This document shows, one piece after another, positions 23,296 through 33,740 of a stretch of DNA of 64,000 bases. The translations under genes were made by a program, and so were the position numbers. The number at the start of each line of letters is the position of its first letter. Position 1 is the first letter of the stretch. Under the pieces are notes generated by a model. The model was not told where the DNA came from, searched no databases, and saw only the letters and a program-made list of their open reading frames with translations. Source of the DNA: Diogma glabrata (lineage: Eukaryota > Arthropoda > Insecta > Diptera > Cylindrotomidae); assembly GCA_963693315.1 (NCBI GenBank), contig OY856188.1, forward strand, positions 264,611,114 to 264,675,113, in the 5' to 3' direction.

Positions 23296-26250
23296 ATGGA
23301 AAAGCTAAAAAAAGCTCGTACACCAATTCGTGGTCTAATTACGAGAACAATCAATGAGGTGGAGACCGAATTACAAACTGCGAAGAGCATCATTACTTTA
23401 AAGGCGAAATATGAACGGTTAAATGAATCACAAACTCGAGTTCAGGATATCGATCAGACTATTTTCAACGAGATGTTGGAAGATCCAGAAGCTACAGACG
23501 AGGATAATTTCAACGAAACTATCGCTTGCGAAGATATATTAACGAGGATAGTGGAAGCAAAGTTGAAGATCGATAAACAAGTAACGGAAAGTGAAATGGC
23601 TGCAAAAGTGGTGAATGATGATGTAGCTTCGTCAATTGGCTCGTCATCACATCGACATCGTCAATTCAAACTACCCAAGATTGAATTAAAGAAATTCAGT
23701 GGAAAGTTGTTGGATTGGTTGAGCTGGTGGGCTCAATTTAGCAAAATTCATGAAGATGATGAGCTAAACGAAACGGACAAATTTCAATATTTAATTCAGT
23801 CAATGGAACCGAACACGAAAGGTGATGATATCGTCAAGAGTTTTCCAGCCACTGTAGCCAATTACCCGAAAGTCATTGAAGCATTGCGAGAACGATTTGA
23901 GTCATTGAAGCATTGCGAGAACGAAATGAAGCTATTGATACAAGTTTACATCCGGGAATTGTTCAAGATGAGTATCGATAACATGAACACGAAAGCCAAA
24001 TTAACTTCGATGTATGACAAACTTGTTTGCCACATTCGAGCATTTGACTCACTCAACATCACAGTCGAACAAGCGTCGTTGTTTTTGTATCCAATGGTGG
24101 AAGCGAGTTTACCGGAAGAAGTGTTAGTGGCTTGGCAGAGATCAGGAATGTATGAGAAAGATGGTTCAGTCGAGGTACCACCCAAAAGCGAACTGGATTA
24201 TTTGTTGGAATTCTTACGAGACGAAGTCGAACGTGAAGAACAACGAGCATTGGTAAAGTCTGGTATGAGCAATAGCAAAGATACTCAAAAGAAGGCACAA
24301 TCGTTAGTTCCAACTGCAGCCGCATTACATGTCGGCGAGATGAAGTTGGGATGTATTTTTTGCGGCAAACACGAACTCTCTCAGGACTGCAGATTGGCGA
24401 AAGAGATGTCAATGGATCAGAAGTTCGAGTGTATTAAACAGAAACGTGTTTGCGGAAAATGTTTGCTGCCCGGTCACAGGAAATATCGATGCTCAGCAAA
24501 AATATCATGTGAAAACTGTTCTCGTCAACATTACACAATCGTGTGCCGACAGTCAAGTGGAAATCAAATAGTCAAAGCAGTGACGGTGTCTAATACCGGA
24601 TCGAACAACATTCTCAGCAGTACAGTCGTCTTGAAGTGTATCATGTTACGAGTCAAAAGTCGTACGGGCATCATTACAGTACGTGGTTTCCTGGACGATG
24701 GAAGTCAACGAAGTTACATTTCCACAAGGTTGGTTAAAATGATCGATGGAAAATTGTTGGGAAAGTATTTCGAGAAGAATACTTTATTCGGTGGCATTGT
24801 GACTGGCATTGAGGAGCGATCCATATACGAAGTAGACATATTGGGTCAGTTGAACGATATCTACAAGTTGAATCTTGCAACTAAAGACAAGATAACTGGT
24901 TCGATCATTAAACTGCCAGATGGTCCATGGATGGACGAATTGAAAATACTGGGCATTCAACTTAGCGATTGTGAATCACCAATAGAAGATATCGACATAC
25001 TTCTTGGAGCCGATGTTTTAACGAATCTGGAAAACGGAAAAAGCATTCTGATGAAAAGTGGACTGAAAGCGGTGAAAACTGTTTTTGGCTGGACGGTTAT
25101 GGGTCCGATTCCGACAGAAGTTCACTTGAACACAACAATGTGTATGGCCGTTTCGTTCGTGAATGAAGCAAGTGTCGCTCAACTCTGGGAATTGGATATA
25201 ATTGGCATTAAAGATCCAATCGAAATGGAATCCAAGATTGAAAGAGATCGTCGAGTGAAGGAGGAGTTTGACAAAAAGATTTTTCACGCCAACGATGGAA
25301 AATACAAAGTCAGTCTACCTTGGATCGATGGTGTTCAGACGATTCCGAACAATTTCCAGATTGCCCATAAACGATTGTTAAATGCTACGAAAACATTAAA
25401 GCAGAAAGGTATGTACAACACTTACGATGCTTTGTTTAAACAGTGGCAGGAAGAAGGTTTGATCGAGGAAGTGAAGGATTTTCCGATGGAACATTGTCAT
25501 TACATTCCGCATCATCCGGTATACAAACCACAAAATAAGACAACTCCAGTACGTCCAGTCTTCGACGCATCGTGTAAAATTGGTCGACATCCATCACTCA
25601 ACGAATGTCTGGAAAAGGGTCCAAACCTAATCGAGTTGATTCCGGACGTGACACTGCAATTTCGTGATGGTTTGATTGGCGTTATATCTGATATAAGAAA
25701 AGCCTTTCAAATGATTGTGGTACAAGAAGGAGATCAAACGTTTTTGCTGTTTCTATGGTGGGAGGACGATTCGAATACAAAACTGAAGGTTTTTAAGCAC
25801 AAACGAATCGTCTTCGGTTTAAAATGCAGTCCGTTTATATTGGCTGCAGTGATTGAACATCATTTGGAAAACGTTTCACCGGAAAACAGACAACTCGCAG
25901 AAAAACTGAAGAAATCTTTATATGTCGACAACAGTGTCACAGCGGTACATACAATGCAAGAATATGAAGATTTCAAGCAACGTTCAATCGACATGCTGGG
26001 GCAGGCGAATATGGAGTTGAGACAGTGGGAACACACAGTTTTGAGTAAAGAAAGTGACCTAGGAGATGATCATCTGAATTGGTTTTCGTCCGTTTTGGGA
26101 ATGCGATGGAACAGAAAGAAAGATACACTCTCATGTGCGACGATTCCAGAGATTCCAGAAAAATTATCGAAACGGACATTGTTGGCAACGGTGAATAAGA
26201 TTTTTGATCCCATGGGAATATTGGCTCCGGCAATGATAATCCAAAATTGA
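23296..26250 (+). CDS. BEL/Pao gag-pol: gag, zinc knuckles, protease, RT
   Basis: This 984-residue frame is the N-terminal part of a BEL/Pao polyprotein. From the start: a coiled-coil-rich gag region; a DUF1759-like segment (LPKIELKKFSGKLLDWL, about residues 125-145); Cys/His knuckles (CIFCGKHELSQDC and CGKCLLPGHRKYRC, about 353-400); a DUF1758-type aspartic protease (GFLDDGSQRSYI, about 461); and an RT with VRPVFDASCK (about 750), DIRKAFQM and LYVDNSVTAV. The last is the YxDD box in the YVDN form seen in many arthropod Pao elements. The ATG is the first after the primer site. The frame ends at TGA 26248-26250, just before RNase H, and continues in the overlapping frame, implying a one-base loss in an A run. 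Confidence 0.95.
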   Translation: MEKLKKARTPIRGLITRTINEVETELQTAKSIITLKAKYERLNESQTRVQDIDQTIFNEMLEDPEATDEDNFNETIACEDILTRIVEAKLKIDKQVTESEMAAKVVNDDVASSIGSSSHRHRQFKLPKIELKKFSGKLLDWLSWWAQFSKIHEDDELNETDKFQYLIQSMEPNTKGDDIVKSFPATVANYPKVIEALRERFESLKHCENEMKLLIQVYIRELFKMSIDNMNTKAKLTSMYDKLVCHIRAFDSLNITVEQASLFLYPMVEASLPEEVLVAWQRSGMYEKDGSVEVPPKSELDYLLEFLRDEVEREEQRALVKSGMSNSKDTQKKAQSLVPTAAALHVGEMKLGCIFCGKHELSQDCRLAKEMSMDQKFECIKQKRVCGKCLLPGHRKYRCSAKISCENCSRQHYTIVCRQSSGNQIVKAVTVSNTGSNNILSSTVVLKCIMLRVKSRTGIITVRGFLDDGSQRSYISTRLVKMIDGKLLGKYFEKNTLFGGIVTGIEERSIYEVDILGQLNDIYKLNLATKDKITGSIIKLPDGPWMDELKILGIQLSDCESPIEDIDILLGADVLTNLENGKSILMKSGLKAVKTVFGWTVMGPIPTEVHLNTTMCMAVSFVNEASVAQLWELDIIGIKDPIEMESKIERDRRVKEEFDKKIFHANDGKYKVSLPWIDGVQTIPNNFQIAHKRLLNATKTLKQKGMYNTYDALFKQWQEEGLIEEVKDFPMEHCHYIPHHPVYKPQNKTTPVRPVFDASCKIGRHPSLNECLEKGPNLIELIPDVTLQFRDGLIGVISDIRKAFQMIVVQEGDQTFLLFLWWEDDSNTKLKVFKHKRIVFGLKCSPFILAAVIEHHLENVSPENRQLAEKLKKSLYVDNSVTAVHTMQEYEDFKQRSIDMLGQANMELRQWEHTVLSKESDLGDDHLNWFSSVLGMRWNRKKDTLSCATIPEIPEKLSKRTLLATVNKIFDPMGILAPAMIIQN

Positions 26251-27425
26251 TGTTGCAATCTACATGGAAGCATGAATTAGGATGGGACGATACATTTTTG
26301 CCAAATATGAAAGAAGAGTTCCTCAAATGGACGAAGGATTTGAATTACCTACAACAAGTTGAGATTCCACGGAATATGAGAGGTAATTTTTACTTACACG
26401 AAACTTCAGTAGAGCAGCTCCATGTGTTCTGTGATGGAAGTCAAGTGGCGTATGCGGCACTTGCATTTCTACGAGTGGAAAGTGCTGATCGGGTTTCAGT
26501 GCAATTGGTACAATCGAAAGCAAGAGTGACGCCTCTACACAAGACGACAACTCCAAGAATCGAATTAATGGCATGTACCATCGGTGCTAGACTTGGAACA
26601 TCAATTCTACGTAACTTCGAACGAAATATTCCGTGCTTTTATTGGAGCGATTCAACAACAGCATTGGCTTGGATCAAACAAAACGACGAATGGGGAACGT
26701 TTGTTGGCAACCGAGCGAGAGAAATTGTACAATTGACAGAAGAGGATGCATGGAGACATGTTCCAGGTCACCTAAATCCGGCCGATTTTCCATCTCGAGG
26801 TGGATCTCCAAGAGAGCTTCTAGAATCAATTTGGTGGGAGGGTCCCGAATGGTTGAGACGATCGTCGAGTGAATGGCCAAATAAAGAGTTTCAAGTCAAT
26901 GAAGAAGAGGTTTCCGCTGAAAGGAAGAAAACAACTGTTACAAGTACTTTGAAAATCATTGCCACCGTTGAAAACCCTTGGTATTCTACAAGCAACTCAC
27001 ATTGCCTGAATCTACGTAAGATTGCACACTTAAAACGTTTCATTTTTAATTGTTTGGCTAAGAAGCGGAACGTCCAACGTCGAGTCGACTACATTACATG
27101 GGCAGAACTGGAAGAAGCCGAGATCACTATGGTAAAAATTATCCAACAACAAGTTTTTCCAGATAATTCTGACTTCATAGCTGGCTTGAAAGTTAAGAAA
27201 GATTCAGATGGAATGTACCATGTGGTTACCAAGTTGCTTTATCGTCAAGATAGCGGTCGTTTCAAGGAACCGTTGCTTCTACCGTGTGTTCATCCGGATG
27301 TTGAAAAATTGATTGCAGAAGAACATCTCCGTTATGGACACGCTGGAAGAAATTTTCTGGTGAAAAATGTATTTTCATACGTCCATCCATCCATAATTGT
27401 TTTCCGAGATAATGAAATACATTAA
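26247..27425 (+). CDS. BEL/Pao pol continuation: RNase H and start of integrase
   Basis: The frame carries on the polyprotein one register back. It has the Pao connection segment (WKHELGWDD), RNase H (LHVFCDGSQVAYAAL, TTPRIELMACTIGARLG, WSDSTTALAWI, with the acidic residues kept), HVPGHLNPADFPSRG, WWEGPEWLR, and the integrase zinc-finger opening (AEEHLRYGHAGRNFLVKNV). It then departs into unrelated sequence and stops at 27425, so the catalytic DDE core, any downstream region and the 3' LTR are missing. No true start codon is implied at 26247; translation would need a -1 shift or the undamaged parent sequence. Whether the overlap was ever a programmed shift is doubtful, because Pao elements normally have a single frame. 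Confidence 0.92.
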   Translation: MMLQSTWKHELGWDDTFLPNMKEEFLKWTKDLNYLQQVEIPRNMRGNFYLHETSVEQLHVFCDGSQVAYAALAFLRVESADRVSVQLVQSKARVTPLHKTTTPRIELMACTIGARLGTSILRNFERNIPCFYWSDSTTALAWIKQNDEWGTFVGNRAREIVQLTEEDAWRHVPGHLNPADFPSRGGSPRELLESIWWEGPEWLRRSSSEWPNKEFQVNEEEVSAERKKTTVTSTLKIIATVENPWYSTSNSHCLNLRKIAHLKRFIFNCLAKKRNVQRRVDYITWAELEEAEITMVKIIQQQVFPDNSDFIAGLKVKKDSDGMYHVVTKLLYRQDSGRFKEPLLLPCVHPDVEKLIAEEHLRYGHAGRNFLVKNVFSYVHPSIIVFRDNEIH

Positions 27426-27904
27426 TAAATACATGTATTTATACAAGAGACTTTTTATTACTTATCTTTAAATTTAATAACAAATTTTATTTTATAATTG
27501 CTTAGTTATTTTAATACTCTGAAAATTTATATATTTTTTCAATATTTCAGAATAATTTAGCAATCTCACATAAATGGATCTAACATTATTTTGGAATGGC
27601 GTCACGATCAAAAAATAGCAAAAATGGGGTATATTTATCAAGATGGCAAAAGTTCACATACCACTGAAAATCTTTAAAAGGTCATTGTAAAACCGGCTTG
27701 AAGCACCAAGCAAATTTTAGCAAAAATATATCAAATTGGTTGACTGAAATGAATTTACTCAGCAAACTTAATTTCAATTGTTGTGAATTGCCATATCTTC
27801 ATAGATCGCACAATATAACAAGCAAATAAATTAAATTAAATCAGTTTTGTCTATGTATAGCCAATATTTTGTAGAAATCGTTTTAATACAACTAAATTTT
27901 TTTT
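27426..27904. other. AT-rich unassigned stretch
   Basis: I see no LTR or gene. This is where a BEL/Pao 3' end would be expected and it is absent. Confidence 0.45.
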
Positions 27905-28565
27905 TCTTTTTTTTTTTATTGGAAGTTAGGCATGTACATTAAGTAACACTAAGTTAATATAATTATTTATACATTAACGTCTCTGAATATCCGAAGATAC
28001 CATGCCAACTAGGGATTATAATCAATTGAGAATTAAGTTTCTTTTAGAAATTTATGAACGTTGACTTTGAACTTTTGAGGATTAAAGTTATCAGGGAAAA
28101 CCCACGAAGGTAATGAATTCCAGAGATGAGAGACTCTGTTGAAAAAGTCGCGCTGGAAGGCTACAGTTCTACATCTAATTATTTGAACCGTAAAAGGATG
28201 GGGCGCTACCGATGCTCTGGTATGACGCGATAGGTTTGCAGGCTTAGGTAAAATCGATTTGATCTCTTCAGAAACCCGTTCATCCATGATATATTTGTAG
28301 AAAATCGTCATATCAGCAACATTTCTTCTATGCTGCAAGGAATCAAGGTCATTGGTAAGATTTGAATTACCAATCAATTTAACTGCTCTCCGCTGTACAG
28401 AATCAAGACACTTCAAACTACATAAGTATGCTCCACCCCATATGTGAGAACAATATTCCATGCAGGGACGTATAAAAGATTTGTATATTAAAAGAAGTTG
28501 TTCACTACTGAAAAACTTACGACATCGTCCTAAAAACCCCAATTTTTGAACAGCGCTTTTTGCTA
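27905..28565 (-). mobile_element. non-LTR retrotransposon copy 2, 3' part
   Basis: The A/T-rich tail (27900-27925) is the poly-A end of a minus-strand LINE. The 3' UTR (about 27930-28030) matches copy 1. The minus frame 28542-28033 (169 residues) is the C-terminal pol domain: GFLGRCRKFFSSEQLLLIYK, RPCMEYCSHIWGGA, VQRRAVKLIG, FNRVSHLWNSLPSWVFP and a terminal VNVHKFLKET. It is better preserved than the same part of copy 1. The element is interrupted at 28564-28565 by the TA-flanked insertion and resumes at 33143. Confidence 0.88.
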
Positions 28566-28579
28566 CACAGAGAGAAAAA
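28566..28579 (+). repeat. left terminal inverted repeat
   Basis: CACAGAGAGAAAAA begins immediately after TA at 28564-28565. Confidence 0.9.
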
Positions 28580-29399
28580 AAATTCTAGATTTGAGAATTG
28601 TGTATGATTGAAAATAGAAAATTCAGTTTCTTCCTAATTTGAGAAAATTTAAATCATTTTAATGCTCCGAAATTTAAAACTGAGATAAAAACTATCAATT
28701 CTATCACACATAAAAGTGAATAAAATACTATTATTGAGAATTATATATGATTAAAAACAGAAGATACATTTATTCTGATTTCGAGTAAATTTATATCATT
28801 TTAATACAACAAAACTTTAAAAGTGAGAAAAAACTATCAATTCGATCATCCTACAGGAGAATGAAATACTGAAGTTGAGAATTGTTTTTGTTCAACAATA
28901 GGAAATACATTTATTATTGTTTTGAGTAAATAAAGATCGTTTTCATTTGTTCTGTATAAATATAAGAAATTTTTGAATCAGAATAAGATTTCCATTTCTC
29001 AAATTGAACAGAGAAGTACACATCACTTTGTTACTTCCCCATCATTTATTTGATTCACAAATGTTAAAATGAGAGTAAAATATTTTCATTGTAATCCGTT
29101 TTGTTTCTTTTTGAAACTTGAAGATCAAAATAAGTTATACGCGAGTTTTCTCAATTTGATCCACGTAGATAAAATTAAGAAAAAAATATTATCGATTTTA
29201 TACCTTTTCTCTCAAATTGAACTTATGAGATCGAAATGAAACTAACTAATACTCGATTATTCTCGGTTTGATCTAACGTAGATAAAATTGAGAAAAAAAT
29301 TTCTCGATTTTATACTTTTTCTCTCAAATTGTATAAGATCGTATACGTATAAGATCGAAATGATAATAATTTTTTTTGATATAATACTTTTGAAGAAAA

Positions 29400-29536
29400 A
29401 ACTACGATACAACATTATTCGTGAGAGAGTTTTTCAGCAGATGAACGCGTCTTATAACTTGTGAAAAAATAGTTTGTGTCCGTGCAAGAATTGATCCTAG
29501 CTGTGCATAAAATCAGCAATAATAAGAGTTCAAAAG
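29400..29536 (+). other. possible 5' noncoding exon of the internal gene
   Basis: A segment lacking long open frames ends with CAAAAG followed by GTAAGT at 29537, a consensus splice donor. It lies between the left subterminal repeats and the first coding exon, so it is a candidate 5' UTR exon. The transcription start is not evident. Confidence 0.4.
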
Positions 29537-29972
29537 GTAAGTTGCATGTTTTTCTAAATTTCTGCGTACATTAAAGTAAACTTGCGTGCACAGAACAAGG
29601 TTTTGCTCATTCAGTTTGCCGGGAGTCCTTTCAGTTTATTTGATGCATCTACTTGCCATTATTGGTGCTTAAATTACTGAATTAAATTACATCACACACA
29701 AAATTTCAAGTCAATCGAAGGTTAAAACCGGATATTTTAAACAATTGGCCTGAAGCAAAACGGGGACAAAATTTCTGGGTGCCCAAATACATATATTATA
29801 GTTTCTTGTCGAAATCTATTAAAATTCCGAAATCAACCGATATTATCGATTTCTGAGCTCTAGAGTATAAAGTACTAAATACTTGCATGAAAAAATGTTA
29901 AAAATTGCATGAAAAGTTTTAAAAACATTTAAAATAAGTTTTAAATCTAACAGTTTTGTTTTGTTTTAAGAA

Positions 29973-32273
29973 CTATTACTATTGTGATGGCAAAATCCCA
30001 ACAGGGATATTATACAATTTGTATAAAAATTCTTTGACCAAATTAAGAGGTGCAGGTTGCTTGATTACACCCAAACAAATTCGATTGGATACTCCAACAA
30101 CTTCAGGATTACAATTGTATGGTAAAACTTCTTACAATTGCTTCAGACAAATGCATCGCACTAAACTTTGTTTTTATATTATTTTTAATATTAGGTTCTT
30201 CGACGGTTGATCTTACTGAATATGATCAAAAAGAATTTCAAGAGCTGAAGCAAACCTTACCTGTCATTCAAGAGCCATGGCTGACTATACAAAGTTATTG
30301 AATGCGGAGTTGTGAGGGTCGTCTAAGGGAGTTTAAAGAAGCAAAGGACAAATCTTTAAAACATTTTTTAATGACTAGCCACTTTATAGAAATGCTAATG
30401 CCAGCATTTTGGTAAGTTTGAAATTGAAGGCATTTTAAGACTGTTTTGGAATTACAGATTCTTTTTTTTCTACAGATTGATTTAGATTTCAAAAGACTCT
30501 TTCCGAATAATCATAACAAACTTTTCGAGAAAACGAAACATTTTTTGGAAGTTGTGGTACCAGTGCTACGCAAACTAATTAAAGATAAGCAAAGTCTAAA
30601 GGATTTGAACGATCTGCCAACTGACCCAGGTAAACAAGTTTTGATCACAATTAAACTATAACGGTACATAATATATAGTTGAATGCATTAATTTGATTAT
30701 GCATTAACTTGATCCTTTTATACTAGTTAAATAAAGTCCAAAATAAATAATTCAGTACAGTCCATTGCCATTCATCTTTTGCAAGGCAGTCTTAGATCAT
30801 GAAAAGTTGAGTGTAGTTATGGTATGTTTATAAGTATACCTGTTTCTGGTGAAATGTTTCAAAAAAGATCTTTTTTGCCACTAATTTAATTTTAATTTGA
30901 AAAAACAATAAGCAGCCAGCCCGTTCGGTCCTTGTCAAGCTCCTTCCAGCCTTAATCAAGTCCCACAAATACAAGGACTTCTGCGATGTCTTTTTTTATA
31001 CCCCGTTGTATTTTTAGATACTAGGAGAAATTTTTACCGTCCAAAAAGTAAAAACTTCTTCGTTCTCTTTGAACTCCCAAAATTAATGAGGAAGCCATAC
31101 AACTAAAGGAAAAACCTAACCCGAAATAATACAACTAATTCTAAGTTGACGGCCAGAAGAGCAAAATAACGAGAGTGAGGGTGACCACCCGCTGCAATGT
31201 TAAAAATTACTCAGCACAATTTCACGCAACTGACGTTGTCGTTAGTCGTCGAACTAACGCAAACAGGGCATGGGCGGTATAAACCTACCTACTGTCCCTC
31301 GGGCATACGAGGTAACCATTCCTTTTGGCAGTTGTTTTTAAGTCTACACTGTTATCCTATTCCTCCTGTTTCCTTCCTACCGTTTTGATATCGTACAGGG
31401 TAATCATTCCCTTAAGTATTTTATTTCCCTTATCCCATGGATATGTTTTGTTTTGTTTATGTTGTTTTTTTCTTATACATAATTTTTTTTTTAAATTATT
31501 ATTATTATTCTTTATTTTCTAGTTATTGTTTTTTTCCCTTTTTAATTTTGTTCTTTGTTTTTTTTTTTAAAATTCAATTTTTATCATGGTTGCATGACTC
31601 CTGCATGGGAGCTCATGGGGAACCGAGAGTGTTGTTCGTTTAGGCAAATAGCTATCTTAATACCGAAACATTCATCGCATCCATAAAAAAATCTATCAGG
31701 TATTCTGTTGCCGCCCAATTAGATTCTGGAGGCTCCCGGATTGGAACAGTATTCTCACGTTCCACGTTTGACTCAAACAGATTGTCCAGGTACAATAGCC
31801 AGGGAGGCTAAACCAGAAAGACGTTCCATTCCGAGGTTTATGTTGTCTTTTATTAACAATTGTTTTTTACGGGACGAGGACAATCGCCTCTTACGACACG
31901 CAAGAGTGCGGTGGGCTGATTTTTTCGAAGAAGGGGACCCCAACTCCACAGGTGGGCCTATGATGAAATTAGGTTAACCACGCTACAACTCTCCATTTCA
32001 GTCGCCTCTTACGATACGCAGTGGATTGATTTTTTCCCTCAATAGAAGTCACTTATTTCAGCAAACTTTAATTTATTTATCTAATTCACTTCAATAGTAA
32101 TTTAATTTTATTTTTTTATTTAAATTTTTACAGAGTTACGACCGTTAAAACTGTTCAAATTAATTCACTACGCTACGAGACCAAATGCAAGAAATCCTGC
32201 AACAAATAAGAAAGGAATGTGGAAACGGACTATTCTCCATTCGATTAGCTTATTTGTACAAACTGCGTATTAA
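29973..32273 (+). pseudogene. multi-exon gene of unknown function inside the TA element
   Basis: Four exons are supported by splice sites and frame. Exon 1 (29973-30121) reads NYYYCDGKIPTGILYN and ends at GTAAAA. Exon 2 (30195-30411), after TATTAG, reads STVDLTEYDQKEFQELK and ends at GTAAGT. Exon 3 (30476-30629), after a pyrimidine tract and CTACAG, reads IDLDFKRLFPNNHNKLF. The last exon (32134-32273), after TTTTTACAG, joins in phase and ends ISLFVQTAY then TAA; AATAAA follows at 32321. Exon 2 has an in-frame TGA after QSY (about 30300) and its end is out of frame with exon 3, so this copy is broken. It resembles uncharacterised insect proteins with a LIDLDF motif. I see no catalytic motif. 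The 1.5-kb last intron contains another repeat. Confidence 0.65.
31140..32050. repeat. GC-richer repeat inside the last intron
   Basis: This block is less AT-rich than its surroundings and contains two copies of TCGCCTCTTACGA followed by YACGCA (about 31891 and 32001), 110 bases apart. The part at 31170-31320 (TGACCACCCGCTGCAATG, then GGGCATGGGCGGTATAAAC) looks like the body of an interspersed repeat. A 78-residue open frame at 31741-31977 falls in it, but I see no known domain. It is probably a separate insertion. Confidence 0.45.
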
Positions 32274-33128
32274 AAAAAATTATAAATTATAATTAATTTA
32301 TTTTAAAATTATCTATTTAAAATAAAAGAATATTTTTTAAAAATAGAGATTTGGGGATTGGTGGATTGAGAGTTTTATTCCAGTGCCTTATTTTTCCAAG
32401 GTTGCTATTTTACAAGTTATAGCTGTCTCAGTAGTGATGTTTTTTAAAGGTCTATGTGATAAGAAACAACTCTGACAGCCACAAGTCAATCTAAATCGCC
32501 GTATAACATCAAATGCATGTCCGATACATTTAGCAATACCAAAGCATGTAAAAATCTTCCCGCGGGTTTAAAAACCCTGACAGGCAGCTTATAATTTGCT
32601 TTTGTTGGTGTCGCTAAACGTACCACATTACCGCCCGAATATAAGCCACTAAAATTAAGAAAAGTCGTTTCTCAAACTAAATATTGTCACCTTCGATTTG
32701 AGAAAACATTTTTCTTAAAATCATAATGAATTGATTCAAAATGAAATATATCGGATCAATACCAAAAGTAACATACGATCATGTCGATCAAAAAAATTCT
32801 TAAAATGATCAGAATTTCTTAAAATGAGCTTTTGGCTTCTCAACTTCTTCCGCTCAATTTCTTGAAGAAATACAACTCCATCTTAAATTGATACTTTTGG
32901 TATTGATTTGATACAACAAGTTTATAAGCTTTGAGAATAATATCGAGAATATAATATCAAAATAAGAAATTTGTTTATCATAATCAGTAGATTTACACCA
33001 ACTCAAAAAATAAACCAAAGTTCAATCTGATGCAGCATTTTATATCAATTTGAGAACTCATATTCTCGTCCATATATTGATATACAAAAATCATCAATTT
33101 GATGATTTTTTTATCAAACTTAACCCTG

Positions 33129-33142
33129 TTTTTCTCTCTGTG
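33129..33142 (-). repeat. right terminal inverted repeat
   Basis: TTTTTCTCTCTGTG ends immediately before TA at 33143-33144 and is the exact reverse complement of the left end. Confidence 0.9.
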
Positions 33143-33740
33143 TAGGGTAAAAATATGAGAATTCCATTTCATATTATTTTCAATCTCAACTCCTAGAAGT
33201 TTCACGGACTCTTTCTCTATCAAAACGTTGGAATCAAACTTCAATGGAAAAGGGTTAGCTGTTGATAATCTTGAAAAATGGCAAACTTGTGTTTTGGACG
33301 TATTGAATTCAACACTGTTAGTAACACCCCAATCAAAGATAGTTTTAAGATCAACGTTTAATGAATCTATCAAATTTGATCTACAGTTATTAAGCGCTAA
33401 AGGTGAATACGATCTAGGTGCAACATGAGATGCATGAAGAGTGCTATCATCAGCAAAACTATGAATAGGATTAATTGTTGAAACCAACAAGTCATTAATA
33501 TAGATAAGAAAAAGAGTTGGGGACAAAGCGGAACCATGAGGAACTCCTGCATTAGTCGAAAATACATCCGATGAAACACCGTCAACATTGACTCGAAACT
33601 TTCGCTCAGATATAAAACTTTGGATCCAGGAAATTAGTGGCTCATCTAAACCATCTAAAGATTTTTGTGCCAAACTTTGTCAAATGCTTTGGAAATATCA
33701 AGAGCAACACCGAAAGTCTCACCAAAGTGAGAATAGTGAA
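33143..33740 (-). mobile_element. non-LTR retrotransposon copy 2, RT part
   Basis: The minus frame resumes after the TA element. It carries ALDISKAFDKVWHKN (about 33710-33660), then after a frame break AGVPHGSALSPTLFLIYIND, the catalytic FADDSTLHASH, FNTSKTQVCHFSRL and VKLLGVEIENNMKW. Compared with copy 1, about 16 bases are missing just after DKVWHKN, which shifts the frame. Homology fades near 33740, the 5' truncation. The LINE is therefore dead independently of the inserted element. The plus-strand frame at 33228-33428 is an antisense shadow. Confidence 0.88.

Larger units (their letters stand above)
28566..33142. mobile_element. TA-flanked DNA transposon, 4577 bp, with 14-bp TIRs
   Basis: The left end is CACAGAGAGAAAAA (28566-28579) and the right end is its exact reverse complement (33129-33142). 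TA lies on both sides (28564-28565 and 33143-33144). The LINE copies prove the insertion: removing the element and one TA gives GCTAGGGTAAAAATATG, equal in length to GCTAAGTTAAAAATATG at the same point in copy 1 (about 10433-10449). The subterminal regions (28590-29340 and 32680-33110) are rich in TTGAGAA and its complement. Inside lies a spliced, broken gene (29973-32273). TA duplication recalls Tc1/mariner, but I see no DDE/D transposase and the TIR does not match one I know. Confidence 0.9.
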
